Of a stretch of 64,000 nt of DNA, positions 55,692-64,000 are shown piece after piece. The notes under the pieces are model-generated. The model saw only the letters and a list, made by a program, of their open reading frames with translations. It was not told where the DNA came from and made no database searches. The stretch comes from Streptomyces sp. MMG1533 (lineage in GTDB: Bacteria > Actinomycetota > Actinomycetes > Streptomycetales > Streptomycetaceae): NCBI RefSeq assembly GCF_001279775.1, contig NZ_LGDG01000272.1:62001-126000 (forward strand), in the 5' to 3' direction. A program made the translations under genes and the position numbers. How positions within the stretch are numbered: the stretch's first letter is position 1; every line of letters begins with the position of its first letter.

Positions 55692-56849
55692 ATGACCGCC
55701 ACGTCTGCACCTTCATCACAGCCGCTGACCCGACAGGTGTCGCCGCGTGTCTCCCAGTCAGTGTTCGACGGCTCCAGGCTCCGGGTCGTCCTGCTGGTGG
55801 ACGTCTACGACGGAGCACAGCAGCAGTTCCTGGAGGCCTACGAGCAACTCTGCAACCAGGTCGCGTCCGTTCCCGGGCACGTCAGCGACCAGCTGTGCCA
55901 GTCGATCGAGAATCCCTCCCAGTGGCTCATCACCAGTGAGTGGGAGAGCGCTCCGCCCTTCCTCGCATGGGTGAACAGCGAGGAGCACGTGCGGATGGTG
56001 GAGCCGCTGCACAGCTGCGTTCGGGACACCAGGTCGCTGCGCTTCAACGTCGTCCGCGAGACCGGTGGCCCCGCGACGGACACCACGTCCGGCAAGCGCC
56101 GGCTCCAGGTGTCACCCAGGATCGGTGACGGCGTGATCCGCCACGCGCTCACCTTCACCGTCAAGCCGGGCAGTGAGGCGACCGTCGCCGGGATCCTCGC
56201 CGACTACGCCTCGCCCGACCCGAAGGTCGACGACAACACCCGGCTGTGCCGCACCTCCCTGTTCATGCACGGCAACCGGGTGGTACGGGCCATCGAGGTG
56301 CGGGGCGACCTGCTCGCTGCGCTGCGCCACGTCGCCCGGCAGCCCGAGGTGCGGGCCGTGGAGGAGGCCATCAACCCGTATCTGGAGCAGGACCGGGACC
56401 TCGACAACCCGGAGTCCGCCCGGGTCTTCTTCACCCGGGCTGCCCTGCCCGCCGTACACCATGTGACGGCCGAGGAGGAGGACCCGGCGGCCGAACGGCA
56501 CGCGTTGCACTACCCGGCCCGGCCCGGCTGCGGCATGCAGCTGGCCCAGGTGCTTGCTCAGCAGGACGAAGCGGCCGCCGACGATCCCCGCAGCCCCGTC
56601 CTGCGCAGCACGATCTTCCAGCGCGACGACGTCGTGGTGCGGCTGATCGACGTGCGTGGCGGCCTCGACGCGGGCGACCCCGTACTGTTCCTCGGCCTCC
56701 CGGACCCCGGGCAGGTCGCCGAGCTGACGACGTTCCTGGAGGGCGCCGCCGGTGCGAACACTTCCGCACCGGACGAGGGCGACCTCAGGCACTTCCTCAA
56801 GCTCGCCCGCATGGAACCCGTCACCGACCGCCGCTCGCCCGACGCCTGA
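55692..56849 (+). CDS. whiE-ORFI: SchA/CurD-like spore pigment protein (whiE ORFI type)
   Basis: A 385-aa protein with an N-terminal antibiotic-biosynthesis-monooxygenase-like fold ([12 protein letters not shown]) and a SchA/CurD-type remainder (repeat-like segments F-T-V-K-P-G-S-E and L-H-Y-P-A-R-P-G). It starts the spore pigment operon. ATG 55692 has AAGGAGATG about nine bases upstream. Two small stem-loops lie just before (ggtcgc stem at 55643-55657). Its exact role in pigment formation is not known. Confidence 0.88.
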   Translation: MTATSAPSSQPLTRQVSPRVSQSVFDGSRLRVVLLVDVYDGAQQQFLEAYEQLCNQVASVPGHVSDQLCQSIENPSQWLITSEWESAPPFLAWVNSEEHVRMVEPLHSCVRDTRSLRFNVVRETGGPATDTTSGKRRLQVSPRIGDGVIRHALTFTVKPGSEATVAGILADYASPDPKVDDNTRLCRTSLFMHGNRVVRAIEVRGDLLAALRHVARQPEVRAVEEAINPYLEQDRDLDNPESARVFFTRAALPAVHHVTAEEEDPAAERHALHYPARPGCGMQLAQVLAQQDEAAADDPRSPVLRSTIFQRDDVVVRLIDVRGGLDAGDPVLFLGLPDPGQVAELTTFLEGAAGANTSAPDEGDLRHFLKLARMEPVTDRRSPDA

Positions 56850-56919
56850 TTCGCCCGGCACGCGGATCGCGGCGGCCACGGCCCCCCATGTCGACACAGC
56901 ACACGATCGGAGCAACGTC

Positions 56920-57381
56920 GTGACCAAACCCCGTACCAGAGTCGTGGATCTCAGCGAGGTCGAGCCCAACACCCGGCGCGGTGGCGATCTGCGTGCCCTG
57001 CTCACCCCCGCCACAGTCGGCTCCACCAGCGGTTTCATGGGCGTGGCCATCGTGCAGCCCGGCGACCGCATCGCAGAGCACTACCACCCGTACTCCGAGG
57101 AGTTCATCTACGTCATCTGCGGGCAGCTGGAGGTGGATCTGGACGGCGAACCCCACCCGCTGCAGCCCGAGCAGGGGCTCATGATCCCCGCCCACATGCG
57201 GCACCGCTTCCGCAACGTCGGCAACGTGGAGGCCCGCATGGTCTTCCATCTCGGTCCGCTGGCCCCGAGCCCGCCACTCGGCCACGTCGACACCGAGGAG
57301 ACCGACGCAGTCCCGGTCCCGACGGAGGCGACCGCCGCCGGGGTGGGCCGCACGGGCGCACGCCCCCGGGTGGGTTCATGA
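56920..57381 (+). CDS. whiE-ORFII: Cupin-domain protein (whiE ORFII type)
   Basis: A 153-aa cupin. The metal-binding segment is H-Y-H-P-Y-S-E-E-F and the second part is [10 protein letters not shown], together giving the usual His-rich site. GTG 56920 has CGGAG seven bases upstream. The stop overlaps the ketosynthase ATG by four bases. Its homologues in the sch and cur clusters are conserved; the reaction is not established. Confidence 0.9.
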   Translation: MTKPRTRVVDLSEVEPNTRRGGDLRALLTPATVGSTSGFMGVAIVQPGDRIAEHYHPYSEEFIYVICGQLEVDLDGEPHPLQPEQGLMIPAHMRHRFRNVGNVEARMVFHLGPLAPSPPLGHVDTEETDAVPVPTEATAAGVGRTGARPRVGS

Positions 57382-58646
57382 CCAGGCGCGTGGCGGTCAC
57401 CGGCATAGGCATAGTCGCCCCGGGCGGCATCGGTGTACCGGCCTTCTGGGATCTGCTGGCAGCCGGGCGCACGGCGACGCGGGGCATCACCTTCTTCGAC
57501 CCGTCCGGCCTGCGTTCGCGGATCGCCGCCGAGTGCGACTTCGACCCGGCGGCCCACGGGCTGGACGACGAACAGACCGCACGGTGCGACCGGTACATCC
57601 AGTTCGCGATGGTCGCCGGCGACGAGGCGATATCTGATTCGGGCCTCGACCTCGCCCGGGAAAATCCGTGGCGGGTGGGAGTCTCCCTGGGCACCGCGGT
57701 CGGCGGCACCACTCGGCTGGAGCACGACTACGTCCTGGTCAGCCATGGCGGACAGCGCTGGGACGTCGACCACCGGGAGGCGGAGCCGCACCTGCACCGG
57801 GCATTCTCGCCCAGCACGCTCGCCTCGACGGTGGCGGAACGGTTCGAGGCCCGCGGACCGGTGCAGACCGTCTCCACGGGCTGCACCTCGGGGCTCGACG
57901 CGGTCGGGTACGCCTTCCACACGATCGAGGAGGGCAGGGCCGATGTGGTGATCGCCGGCGCCTCGGACTCGCCGATCTCCCCGATCACCATGGCCTGCTT
58001 CGACGCGATCAAGGCCACCTCCCCGAACAACGACGACCCCGCCCACGCCTCACGTCCCTTCGACGCCGACCGCAACGGGTTCGTCATGGGCGAGGGCGGT
58101 GCCGTGCTCGTCCTGGAGGAACTCGAACACGCCCTGGCCCGCGGCGCGCACGTGTACTGCGAGCTCGGCGGCTACGCGACCTTCGGCAACGCCTACCACA
58201 TGACGGGACTGACCAGCGAGGGCCTGGAGATGGCCCGGGCCATCGAGGACGCCCTCGACCACGCCCGGCTCGAGGCCACGGCGATCGACTACGTCAACGC
58301 GCACGGGTCGGGCACCAAGCAGAACGACCGCCACGAGACCGCCGCGGTGAAGCGGACCCTGGGACAGCACGCCTACGACACACCCATGAGCTCCATCAAG
58401 TCCATGGTGGGCCACTCCCTGGGCGCGATCGGTGCGATAGAGGTCGTCGCCTGTGTGCTGGCCCTGGCCCACCAGGTGGTACCGCCCACCGCGAACTACG
58501 AGACTCCGGACCCCGAGTGCGACCTGGACTACGTCCCGCGCGTCGCTCGCGAACGCCGGCTGAACAGCGTGCTCTCCGTGGGCAGCGGGTTCGGCGGCTT
58601 CCAGTCCGCGGTGGTCCTGACCCGGCCGAGGGAGAGGACACGATGA
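57378..58646 (+). CDS. whiE-ORFIII: Type II polyketide ketosynthase alpha (whiE ORFIII type)
   Basis: A 422-aa KS-alpha. The active-site Cys169 is in S-T-G-C-T-S-G-L-D, with catalytic His in N-A-H-G-S-G-T-K and G-H-S-L-G-A-I-G. It condenses malonyl units on the ACP together with the KS-beta. It starts inside the cupin stop (ATGA) and ends inside the KS-beta start (ATGA), so all three are translationally coupled. Confidence 0.96.
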   Translation: MTRRVAVTGIGIVAPGGIGVPAFWDLLAAGRTATRGITFFDPSGLRSRIAAECDFDPAAHGLDDEQTARCDRYIQFAMVAGDEAISDSGLDLARENPWRVGVSLGTAVGGTTRLEHDYVLVSHGGQRWDVDHREAEPHLHRAFSPSTLASTVAERFEARGPVQTVSTGCTSGLDAVGYAFHTIEEGRADVVIAGASDSPISPITMACFDAIKATSPNNDDPAHASRPFDADRNGFVMGEGGAVLVLEELEHALARGAHVYCELGGYATFGNAYHMTGLTSEGLEMARAIEDALDHARLEATAIDYVNAHGSGTKQNDRHETAAVKRTLGQHAYDTPMSSIKSMVGHSLGAIGAIEVVACVLALAHQVVPPTANYETPDPECDLDYVPRVARERRLNSVLSVGSGFGGFQSAVVLTRPRERTR

Positions 58647-59893
58647 GCGAACCGCATCCACGGCGCGCTGCCGTCACCGGAATCGGTGTGGTCGCGCCCA
58701 ACGGAACCAGCACCGAGTCCTTCTGGAAGTCCACCCAGGAGGGCATCAGCGTCCTCGACCGGGTCACCCGCGAGGGCTGTGAGCACCTGCCGCTGCGGGT
58801 GGCCGGCGAGGTACGGGGCTTCGAGCCGTCGACGGCGGTCGAGGAGCGCTTCCTCGTCCAGACCGACCGGTTCACGCACTTCGCGATGGCCGCGGCCGAC
58901 CTCGCGCTGGACGACGCCCGCCTCGGCCAGGCCGACATCCGCGAGGCGCCGTTCTCCGTGGGCGTGGTCACCGCGGCCGGTTCCGGCGGCGGCGAGTTCG
59001 GACAGCGGGAGCTGCAGCAGTTGTGGGGAAAGGGCAGTCGCTTCGTCGGCCCGTACCAGTCGATCGCCTGGTTCTACGCCGCCAGCACCGGCCAGATCTC
59101 CATCCGCCGCGGCTTCAAGGGTCCATGCTCGGTCGTCGCCGCCGACGAGGCCGGCGGCCTGGACGCCCTCGCGCACGCGGCGCGGGCCGCGCGGCGTGGC
59201 ACCGACGTGATCGTGGCCGGCGCGACCGAGGCACCGCTCGCCCCCTACTCGATGGTGTGCCAGCTGGGTTACGAGGAGCTGAGCACCGCCGATGACCCGG
59301 CGCACGCCTACCGCCCGTTCACCGAAGCGGCCTGCGGATTCGTGCCCGCCGAGGGCGGCGCCATGCTCGTCGTGGAGGAGGAGACCTCGGCGCGGGAGCG
59401 CGGCGCGCGGGTGCGGGCCACCTTTGCCGGACACGGGGCGACATTCACCGGCGCCTCCCGCTGGGAGGAGTCCCGGGAGGGGCTCGCTCAGGCCATCCGC
59501 AGTGCCCTGGACGAGGCCGGTTGTGCCCCCGAGGAGATCGACGTGGTCTTCGCCGACGCCCTCGGCGTACCGGAGGCGGACCGTGCCGAGGCGCTGGCGA
59601 TCGCCGACGCGCTGGGCGAGCACGGCCGGCACGTGCCGGTCACGGCGCCGAAGACCGGTATCGGCCGGGGCTACTGCGCGGCGCCCGTGCTGGACGCCGC
59701 GGCGGCGGTGCTCGCGATGGAGCACGGCCTCATCCCCCCGACCCCCAACGTCTTCGACATCTGCCATGACCTCGACCTCGTGACCGTCCGAGCGCGCGCC
59801 GCCGAGCTGCGCACGGCGCTGGTCCTGAGCCGGGGCCTCATGGGGTCGAACTCGGCGCTGGTGCTGCGGCACGGCGCCGCCGACGCCTCGTAG
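58643..59893 (+). CDS. whiE-ORFIV: Type II polyketide ketosynthase beta / chain length factor (whiE ORFIV type)
   Basis: A 416-aa KS-beta. At the position of the KS-alpha active Cys, the sequence is A-A-D-E-A-G-G-L-D, with Glu169 instead of the Gln found in most chain length factors. This agrees with a spore pigment family member, from memory. The remainder matches KS-beta ([11 protein letters not shown]). It sets chain length through heterodimer formation. It is cotranslated with KS-alpha and followed 32 bases later by the ACP. Confidence 0.95.
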   Translation: MSEPHPRRAAVTGIGVVAPNGTSTESFWKSTQEGISVLDRVTREGCEHLPLRVAGEVRGFEPSTAVEERFLVQTDRFTHFAMAAADLALDDARLGQADIREAPFSVGVVTAAGSGGGEFGQRELQQLWGKGSRFVGPYQSIAWFYAASTGQISIRRGFKGPCSVVAADEAGGLDALAHAARAARRGTDVIVAGATEAPLAPYSMVCQLGYEELSTADDPAHAYRPFTEAACGFVPAEGGAMLVVEEETSARERGARVRATFAGHGATFTGASRWEESREGLAQAIRSALDEAGCAPEEIDVVFADALGVPEADRAEALAIADALGEHGRHVPVTAPKTGIGRGYCAAPVLDAAAAVLAMEHGLIPPTPNVFDICHDLDLVTVRARAAELRTALVLSRGLMGSNSALVLRHGAADAS

Positions 59894-59925
59894 CGAGGCG
59901 CCGCACAGCAAAGGAGAGGAACCGC

Positions 59926-60667
<742 letters not shown>

Positions 60668-60686
60668 ACGGAAGAGGGCGAATCCG

Positions 60687-61019
60687 ATGCACCAGGCTCT
60701 GATCGTCGCTCGGATGGCTCCGGGTTCGGCTCCCGACATCGCCAAGGTGTTCGAGGAGTCGGACCGGGGAGAGCTGCCGCACCTCGTCGGCGTCGTCCGG
60801 CGCAGCCTCTTCCAGTTCGGCGATGTGTACATGCACCTGATCGAGTCCGAGCGCGAGCCCGGTCCGGCCATCGCCGAGGTCACCGGGCATCCCGAGTTCC
60901 GGAACGTCAGTGAGCGCCTGTCGGCGTACGTCAGCGCGTACGACCCCGAGACCTGGCGTTCCCCGAAGGACGCCATGGCACAGCGCTTCTACCTCTGGCA
61001 GCGTGACCCGGCCGGCTGA
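60687..61019 (+). CDS. whiE-ORFVII: TcmI-family polyketide cyclase (whiE ORFVII type)
   Basis: A 110-aa small cyclase of the TcmI family (dimeric ferredoxin-like fold): A-L-I-V-A-R-M-A-P-G and P-E-T-W-R-S-P-K-D-A-M-A are typical. It forms late rings of the pigment. It ends the rightward operon before a long hairpin terminator. Confidence 0.93.
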   Translation: MHQALIVARMAPGSAPDIAKVFEESDRGELPHLVGVVRRSLFQFGDVYMHLIESEREPGPAIAEVTGHPEFRNVSERLSAYVSAYDPETWRSPKDAMAQRFYLWQRDPAG

Positions 61020-61033
61020 CCCGGCTCACCACG

Positions 61034-61075
61034 ACCGGCCGCCGGGCCCGCGACGCTGCGGGCCCGGCGGCCGGT
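61034..61075. terminator. Perfect 18-bp hairpin between convergent pigment genes
   Basis: Arms of 18 bases (61034-61051 and 61058-61075) pair perfectly around the loop GACGCT, 14 bases after the cyclase stop and 21 bases before the methyltransferase stop. It would end transcription from both sides. Confidence 0.85.
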
Positions 61076-61096
61076 GGTGTGCGGGGACGCGGTCGG

Positions 61097-62125
61097 TCAC
61101 CCGGGGACGTGGCAGTCGAACGCGTGCAGGTAGGGGTTGACCGGGCGGATGTCGTCGATGACCAGGCCCGCATCGGTCAGCCGGCCGACCATGCTCTCGG
61201 TGGTGTGCTTCGCGCCGCCGACGTTGAGGAGCAGCAGCAGGTCCATGGCCGTGCTGAACCGCATGGAGGGCGTGTCGTCGACGAGGTTCTCGATGACCAC
61301 GACCCGTACCCCGGGCCCGCCCGCCTCGATGACGTTGCCCAGCGTCCTGGCGGTGCTCTCGTCGTCCCACTCCAGGATGTTCTTGATGACGTAGACATCG
61401 GCCTTGACGGGCACGGCCACCCGGACGTCGCCGGGCACGATGCGTGCGCGTTCCGCGAGGTCGCCGCCCTCGCGCAGCCGTGGCACCGCGTTCTCGACCA
61501 CCCGGGGCAGGTCGAGCAGGGTGCCGTGCATCGAGGGGTACTTGTCCAGCAGGCTTGCCACCACGTGCCCCTGGCCACCGCCGATGTCCGCGACCGACGT
61601 ACTGCCCGACAGGTCGAGGAGGGCCGCGACGTCCCGCGCCGACTGCTCGCTGGAGGTCGTCATGGCACGGTTGAAGACCTCGGCCGACTCGGGGGCGTCC
61701 TCGTTGAGGTACGTGAAGAACTCCTTGCCGTACAGGTTCTCGACGACGTTGCGGCCGGTGCGTACCGCCTCGTCAAGCCTCGGCCACGCGTCCCAGGTCC
61801 ACGGCTCGGTGCACCACAGCGTGATGTTGCGCAGGCTGTGCGGGTCGTCCTCGCGCAGCAGCCGGGACATGTCGGTGTGCGCGAACGTCCCGCCCTGCTG
61901 CTCGGTGAAGACGCCGTAGCAGGACAGGGCCCGCAACAGCCGTCGCAGCGGCCGGGGTTCGGTCTTCACCGCAGCCGCGAGATCCTCCACGGTCATGGGG
62001 CTGTCGCCGAGAGCGTCGGCGACCCCCAGCCGGGCGGCCGCGCGGAGGGCGGCGGCACACGCCGCCCCGAACACGAGCTCCCTCAGCCGCATGGGCGGCG
62101 GTGGGGCGGTCTGTGCGGTCGTCAT
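61097..62125 (-). CDS. Aromatic O-methyltransferase
   Basis: A 342-aa SAM-dependent methyltransferase of the plant/streptomycete O-methyltransferase family. The SAM site is V-A-D-I-G-G-G-Q-G-H, then G-T-L-L-D-L-P-R-V and the catalytic-area I-L-E-W-D-D-E. N-terminal helical dimerisation part. It faces the cyclase gene. Several spore pigment clusters (cur, sch and related) have such methyltransferases, so it probably decorates the pigment. Confidence 0.93.
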   Translation of the reverse strand: MTTAQTAPPPPMRLRELVFGAACAAALRAAARLGVADALGDSPMTVEDLAAAVKTEPRPLRRLLRALSCYGVFTEQQGGTFAHTDMSRLLREDDPHSLRNITLWCTEPWTWDAWPRLDEAVRTGRNVVENLYGKEFFTYLNEDAPESAEVFNRAMTTSSEQSARDVAALLDLSGSTSVADIGGGQGHVVASLLDKYPSMHGTLLDLPRVVENAVPRLREGGDLAERARIVPGDVRVAVPVKADVYVIKNILEWDDESTARTLGNVIEAGGPGVRVVVIENLVDDTPSMRFSTAMDLLLLLNVGGAKHTTESMVGRLTDAGLVIDDIRPVNPYLHAFDCHVPG

Positions 62126-62175
62126 GTGCCGCCTCTCTTCCTTCTTGGGTCCACGGATGAACTACTGCCGGTCGG

Positions 62176-63252
62176 TCAGCACAGACCCGCAGGCTTGGAC
62201 GCCTTGCAGGTGTTGCCTTCGAAGGTGTTGCCCTTGCCGGTGTCCGCGTTCACGAGGTCGGCCGGGGCGTTGCCCTGCAGCACGTTGTCGCTGATCCGGT
62301 TCCGCTCGCTGGTGCCGCCGACGAAGCTCTTGAACAGGACGATGCCGCCCGACAACGGGGAGGTGCCGACGTTGTCCGTGATCACGTTCCCCGTCACCAA
62401 CGTCTCCTCGGCACCGGTCAGGACGATGCCGGAGCCCTGCAGGAACGGCAGCCGGGCGGTCTTCGGGCACAACTTGTTGTTCCGCGCGATGCGGTTGTCG
62501 CGCACGGCCAGGTCGCCGGCCTTCGGCTTGTTCTCGTCACCGACGACGAAGATCGCCGCACAGTTGCCGGTGAGGCGGTTGTGCTCGACGCTGAGGTTCC
62601 GAAGGCGCCGGACGGTGACACCGATCCGGTTGCCCTCCAGCCGGTTGCCTGCGACCACCGTTCCCCGGGTGTCCGTGGCGCCTTCCTCGGCCTTGACCGA
62701 GTTGGCGAGGAACAGACCCGCGTCACCGTTGTCCCGGGCGGTGTTCCTCCGGAACACACCGCGGACCGACTCCTCCTGGGCGATGCCCCACACCCCGTTC
62801 TTCACCGCCCGTACGTTCCGCACGGTCAGCCCGTCCGTCGCCGTGGCGAACACGCCGTTGGCGGTGAAGCCGGTCACGGTCAGGGAGGCGACGGTGACGC
62901 CCTCGACCTTGCGGTCCTTCGTCCCCACGACGCAGATGCCGTTGCCGCCCTCGGCGCAGCTGTTGGCGGCCTTCTTCGTGCCCACGGCCTTCTTCTCGGC
63001 CGGCTCGATCACCGTTCTGCGGCCCATGCCGCGCAGGGTCAGCCCGGGCGTCGTCACCTTGACGCTCTCGTGGAAGGTGCCGGGGGCGACGAGAACGGTG
63101 TCACCCGACTCGGCGGCGTCCACTGCCTTCTGGATCGATTCCCCCGGGCGGACCACGTGGATCGTGTGGCCGGCGACCGGCGGAGCGGCCCCGAGCCCCG
63201 CCCCAAGGACCGCTGCGGTGCATACCAAGTACGCAATATGGCATTTCGTCAT
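62176..63252 (-). CDS. Secreted right-handed beta-helix protein (NosD/pectate-lyase-like)
   Basis: A 358-aa exported protein. Signal peptide residues 1-28 (M-T-K-C-H, hydrophobic core, A-P-P-V-A-G). The remainder is a parallel beta-helix: repeats such as N-R-L-E-G-N-R-I-G-V, D-N-R-I-A-R-N-N and G-N-V-I-T-D-N. An early I-Q-K-A-V-D-A-A-E-S-G-D-T-V matches NosD-like proteins. ATG 63252 is chosen over 63315 because it gives a normal signal peptide; neither has a strong ribosome-binding site. The substrate could be a surface polysaccharide. Its start codon lies inside an inverted repeat (63232-63258). Confidence 0.85.
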   Translation of the reverse strand: MTKCHIAYLVCTAAVLGAGLGAAPPVAGHTIHVVRPGESIQKAVDAAESGDTVLVAPGTFHESVKVTTPGLTLRGMGRRTVIEPAEKKAVGTKKAANSCAEGGNGICVVGTKDRKVEGVTVASLTVTGFTANGVFATATDGLTVRNVRAVKNGVWGIAQEESVRGVFRRNTARDNGDAGLFLANSVKAEEGATDTRGTVVAGNRLEGNRIGVTVRRLRNLSVEHNRLTGNCAAIFVVGDENKPKAGDLAVRDNRIARNNKLCPKTARLPFLQGSGIVLTGAEETLVTGNVITDNVGTSPLSGGIVLFKSFVGGTSERNRISDNVLQGNAPADLVNADTGKGNTFEGNTCKASKPAGLC

Positions 63253-63258
63253 ATTGCG
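63232..63258 (-). promoter_or_regulatory. Nine-base inverted repeat covering the beta-helix start codon
   Basis: Arms CGCAATATG (63232-63240) and CATATTGCG (63250-63258) are perfect, with a nine-base loop. On the minus strand the start codon ATG (63252-63250) lies inside the first arm. It could be an operator or an mRNA hairpin that hides the start. Confidence 0.6.
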
Positions 63259-63315
63259 GACGATAAGCCCGGCGGTCTGCAGAGGGGCCCTATGGTCCGT
63301 CCGGCGGCGTGTCAT

Positions 63316-63770
63316 GCGCCGTGACCGGCCACGCCCGGGCCGCCGTCGCCGTTATCACCACCGACCTGCACGTCACCGCTGCAGCCCGCTGCTCACCCGG
63401 CCCTGTTCCGATTCCGGGCAACAACACCGTCCGGCGCCGTAGTCGAGGTGTTGTGCCGTCTTCACGAGGGGTGCCAACGGGTCCCCGCGAGAGGCCCGGT
63501 GCGGCAGCGCATTCCATGTCCTTCGCAACACGTCTCGCCATGTCGACCAACGACAGACCCACTCCCCCATCAACGTCATGATCGCGAAGGATTCCCGAAG
63601 GTGCTTAGAACGTTTGCTCCAAGAGCGAACGTTCCGGAGGTAATCGCCACGGTTCGCCACCCCTTCCGCGCAATAGAGATATCTATCAGCATGAACAAGC
63701 CCAGCTCGACCGCCCCGCGGCGGGGAGGCGGGTCCCGCTTGCGCGGGCAAACGGATTCGGGAGGTACAGC
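63316..63770. promoter_or_regulatory. 455-base divergent region with a 27-base palindrome
   Basis: No gene seen. An imperfect palindrome at 63608-63634 pairs GAACGTTTGCTC with GAGCGAACGTTC (11 of 12) around a three-base spacer. It is a likely operator for the rightward gene at 63771 or the leftward beta-helix gene. GGGAGG at 63759-63764 is the ribosome-binding site for the rightward gene. Confidence 0.5.
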
Positions 63771-64000
63771 TTGCGATCAGTCACGCGACAGGCCGTGGAA
63801 TGGCTGTCGGCCGCCGCCACCGACCCTCGGGCCTGCAAACGGCAGTGGCAGGGCGAGAGTGGCATCGCGGTGCTGGCCTGCGGGCGGTTCTGGGATGTGC
63901 TGAGCGTGCCGGAGGAGCTGGGCATACTGGTCCTCGACACCCTGCTGTGCGTTCCCCAGGCGCCCGGTCCGGCGCTCGCGGACTCCGCGGCCCGCCGGGT
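63771..64000 (+). CDS. Unknown protein, 3' end cut by window
   Basis: TTG 63771 has GGGAGG six bases upstream; the frame is open to the window end (76 codons). The product begins R-S-V-T-R-Q-A-V-E-W-L-S-A-A and continues C-K-R-Q-W-Q-G-E-S-G-I-A-V-L-A-C-G-R-F-W-D. It recalls a streptomycete family of unknown function, some members of which look distantly like primase/polymerase N-terminal domains; this is not certain. Confidence 0.72.
   Translation, partial: MRSVTRQAVEWLSAAATDPRACKRQWQGESGIAVLACGRFWDVLSVPEELGILVLDTLLCVPQAPGPALADSAARR

Noticed and set aside
57668..59893. 741-codon fusion of the KS-alpha shadow with KS-beta
   Set aside because: Only the part from 58643 reads as KS-beta; the preceding codons are the shadow of KS-alpha.
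63608..63634. LexA (SOS) box
   Set aside because: LexA sites in actinobacteria need GAAC and GTTC separated by four bases. Here GAACGTTC has no spacer, so it does not fit.

Overview
The window is high-GC DNA with GTG and TTG starts, tightly overlapping operons and families typical of Streptomyces: a whiE-type spore pigment cluster, a class F sortase, an ECF41 sigma factor and a group 1h/5 [NiFe]-hydrogenase. I read it as a Streptomyces chromosome segment. No rRNA, tRNA, CRISPR array or intact insertion sequence was seen.

Layout. (1) 1-19.3 kb is a catabolic island. It holds parts of two ribose-type (CUT2) ABC importers, a Rieske oxygenase with its own plant-type ferredoxin and a separate flavin/2Fe-2S reductase, a zinc alcohol dehydrogenase, two further oxidoreductases, and a set resembling side-chain beta-oxidation (acyl-CoA synthetase, acyl-CoA dehydrogenase, thiolase). 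(2) 19.3-35.1 kb is a leftward hydrogenase cluster: hypX, small and large subunits, a NifU-like protein, three accessory proteins of unknown function, an endopeptidase, a 34-residue membrane peptide and hypA-B-F-C-D-E. Most genes overlap by four bases. (3) 35.3-42.3 kb is a leftward glycoside operon: ROK regulator, CUT1 importer (binding protein and two permeases), GH4 glycosidase and a sugar-kinase-like protein. (4) 42.4-52.3 kb is an accessory stretch of single genes and debris: two small hypotheticals, a TauD-type dioxygenase, a secreted beta-propeller, a dihydrofolate-reductase-like protein, a helix-turn-helix protein with a suspicious start, an ECF41 sigma factor with its AhpD-like partner, a frameshifted methyltransferase, an XRE regulator divergent from an SDR, and a LuxR-like fragment. 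(5) 52.3-62.1 kb is a spore pigment (whiE/sch/cur-type) type II polyketide cluster: FAD hydroxylase, SchA/CurD-like protein, cupin, KS-alpha, KS-beta, ACP, aromatase/cyclase, TcmI-type cyclase and a convergent O-methyltransferase. A sortase and a small cell-wall-type protein sit inside it. (6) 62.2-64 kb holds a secreted beta-helix protein and the start of a further gene.

How the parts work together. In the island the importer would bring in a substrate that the oxygenase, dehydrogenases and CoA enzymes degrade; the substrate cannot be read from sequence. The hydrogenase cluster carries the maturation genes needed for aerobic assembly, including HypX, which supplies the active-site CO ligand. 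Group 1h enzymes in Streptomyces are known to oxidise atmospheric H2 in spores, so the hydrogenase and pigment clusters may both serve the spore stage. Starts were revised from ribosome-binding sites and stop-start overlaps. Function calls come from motifs and family memory only; no database search was run.
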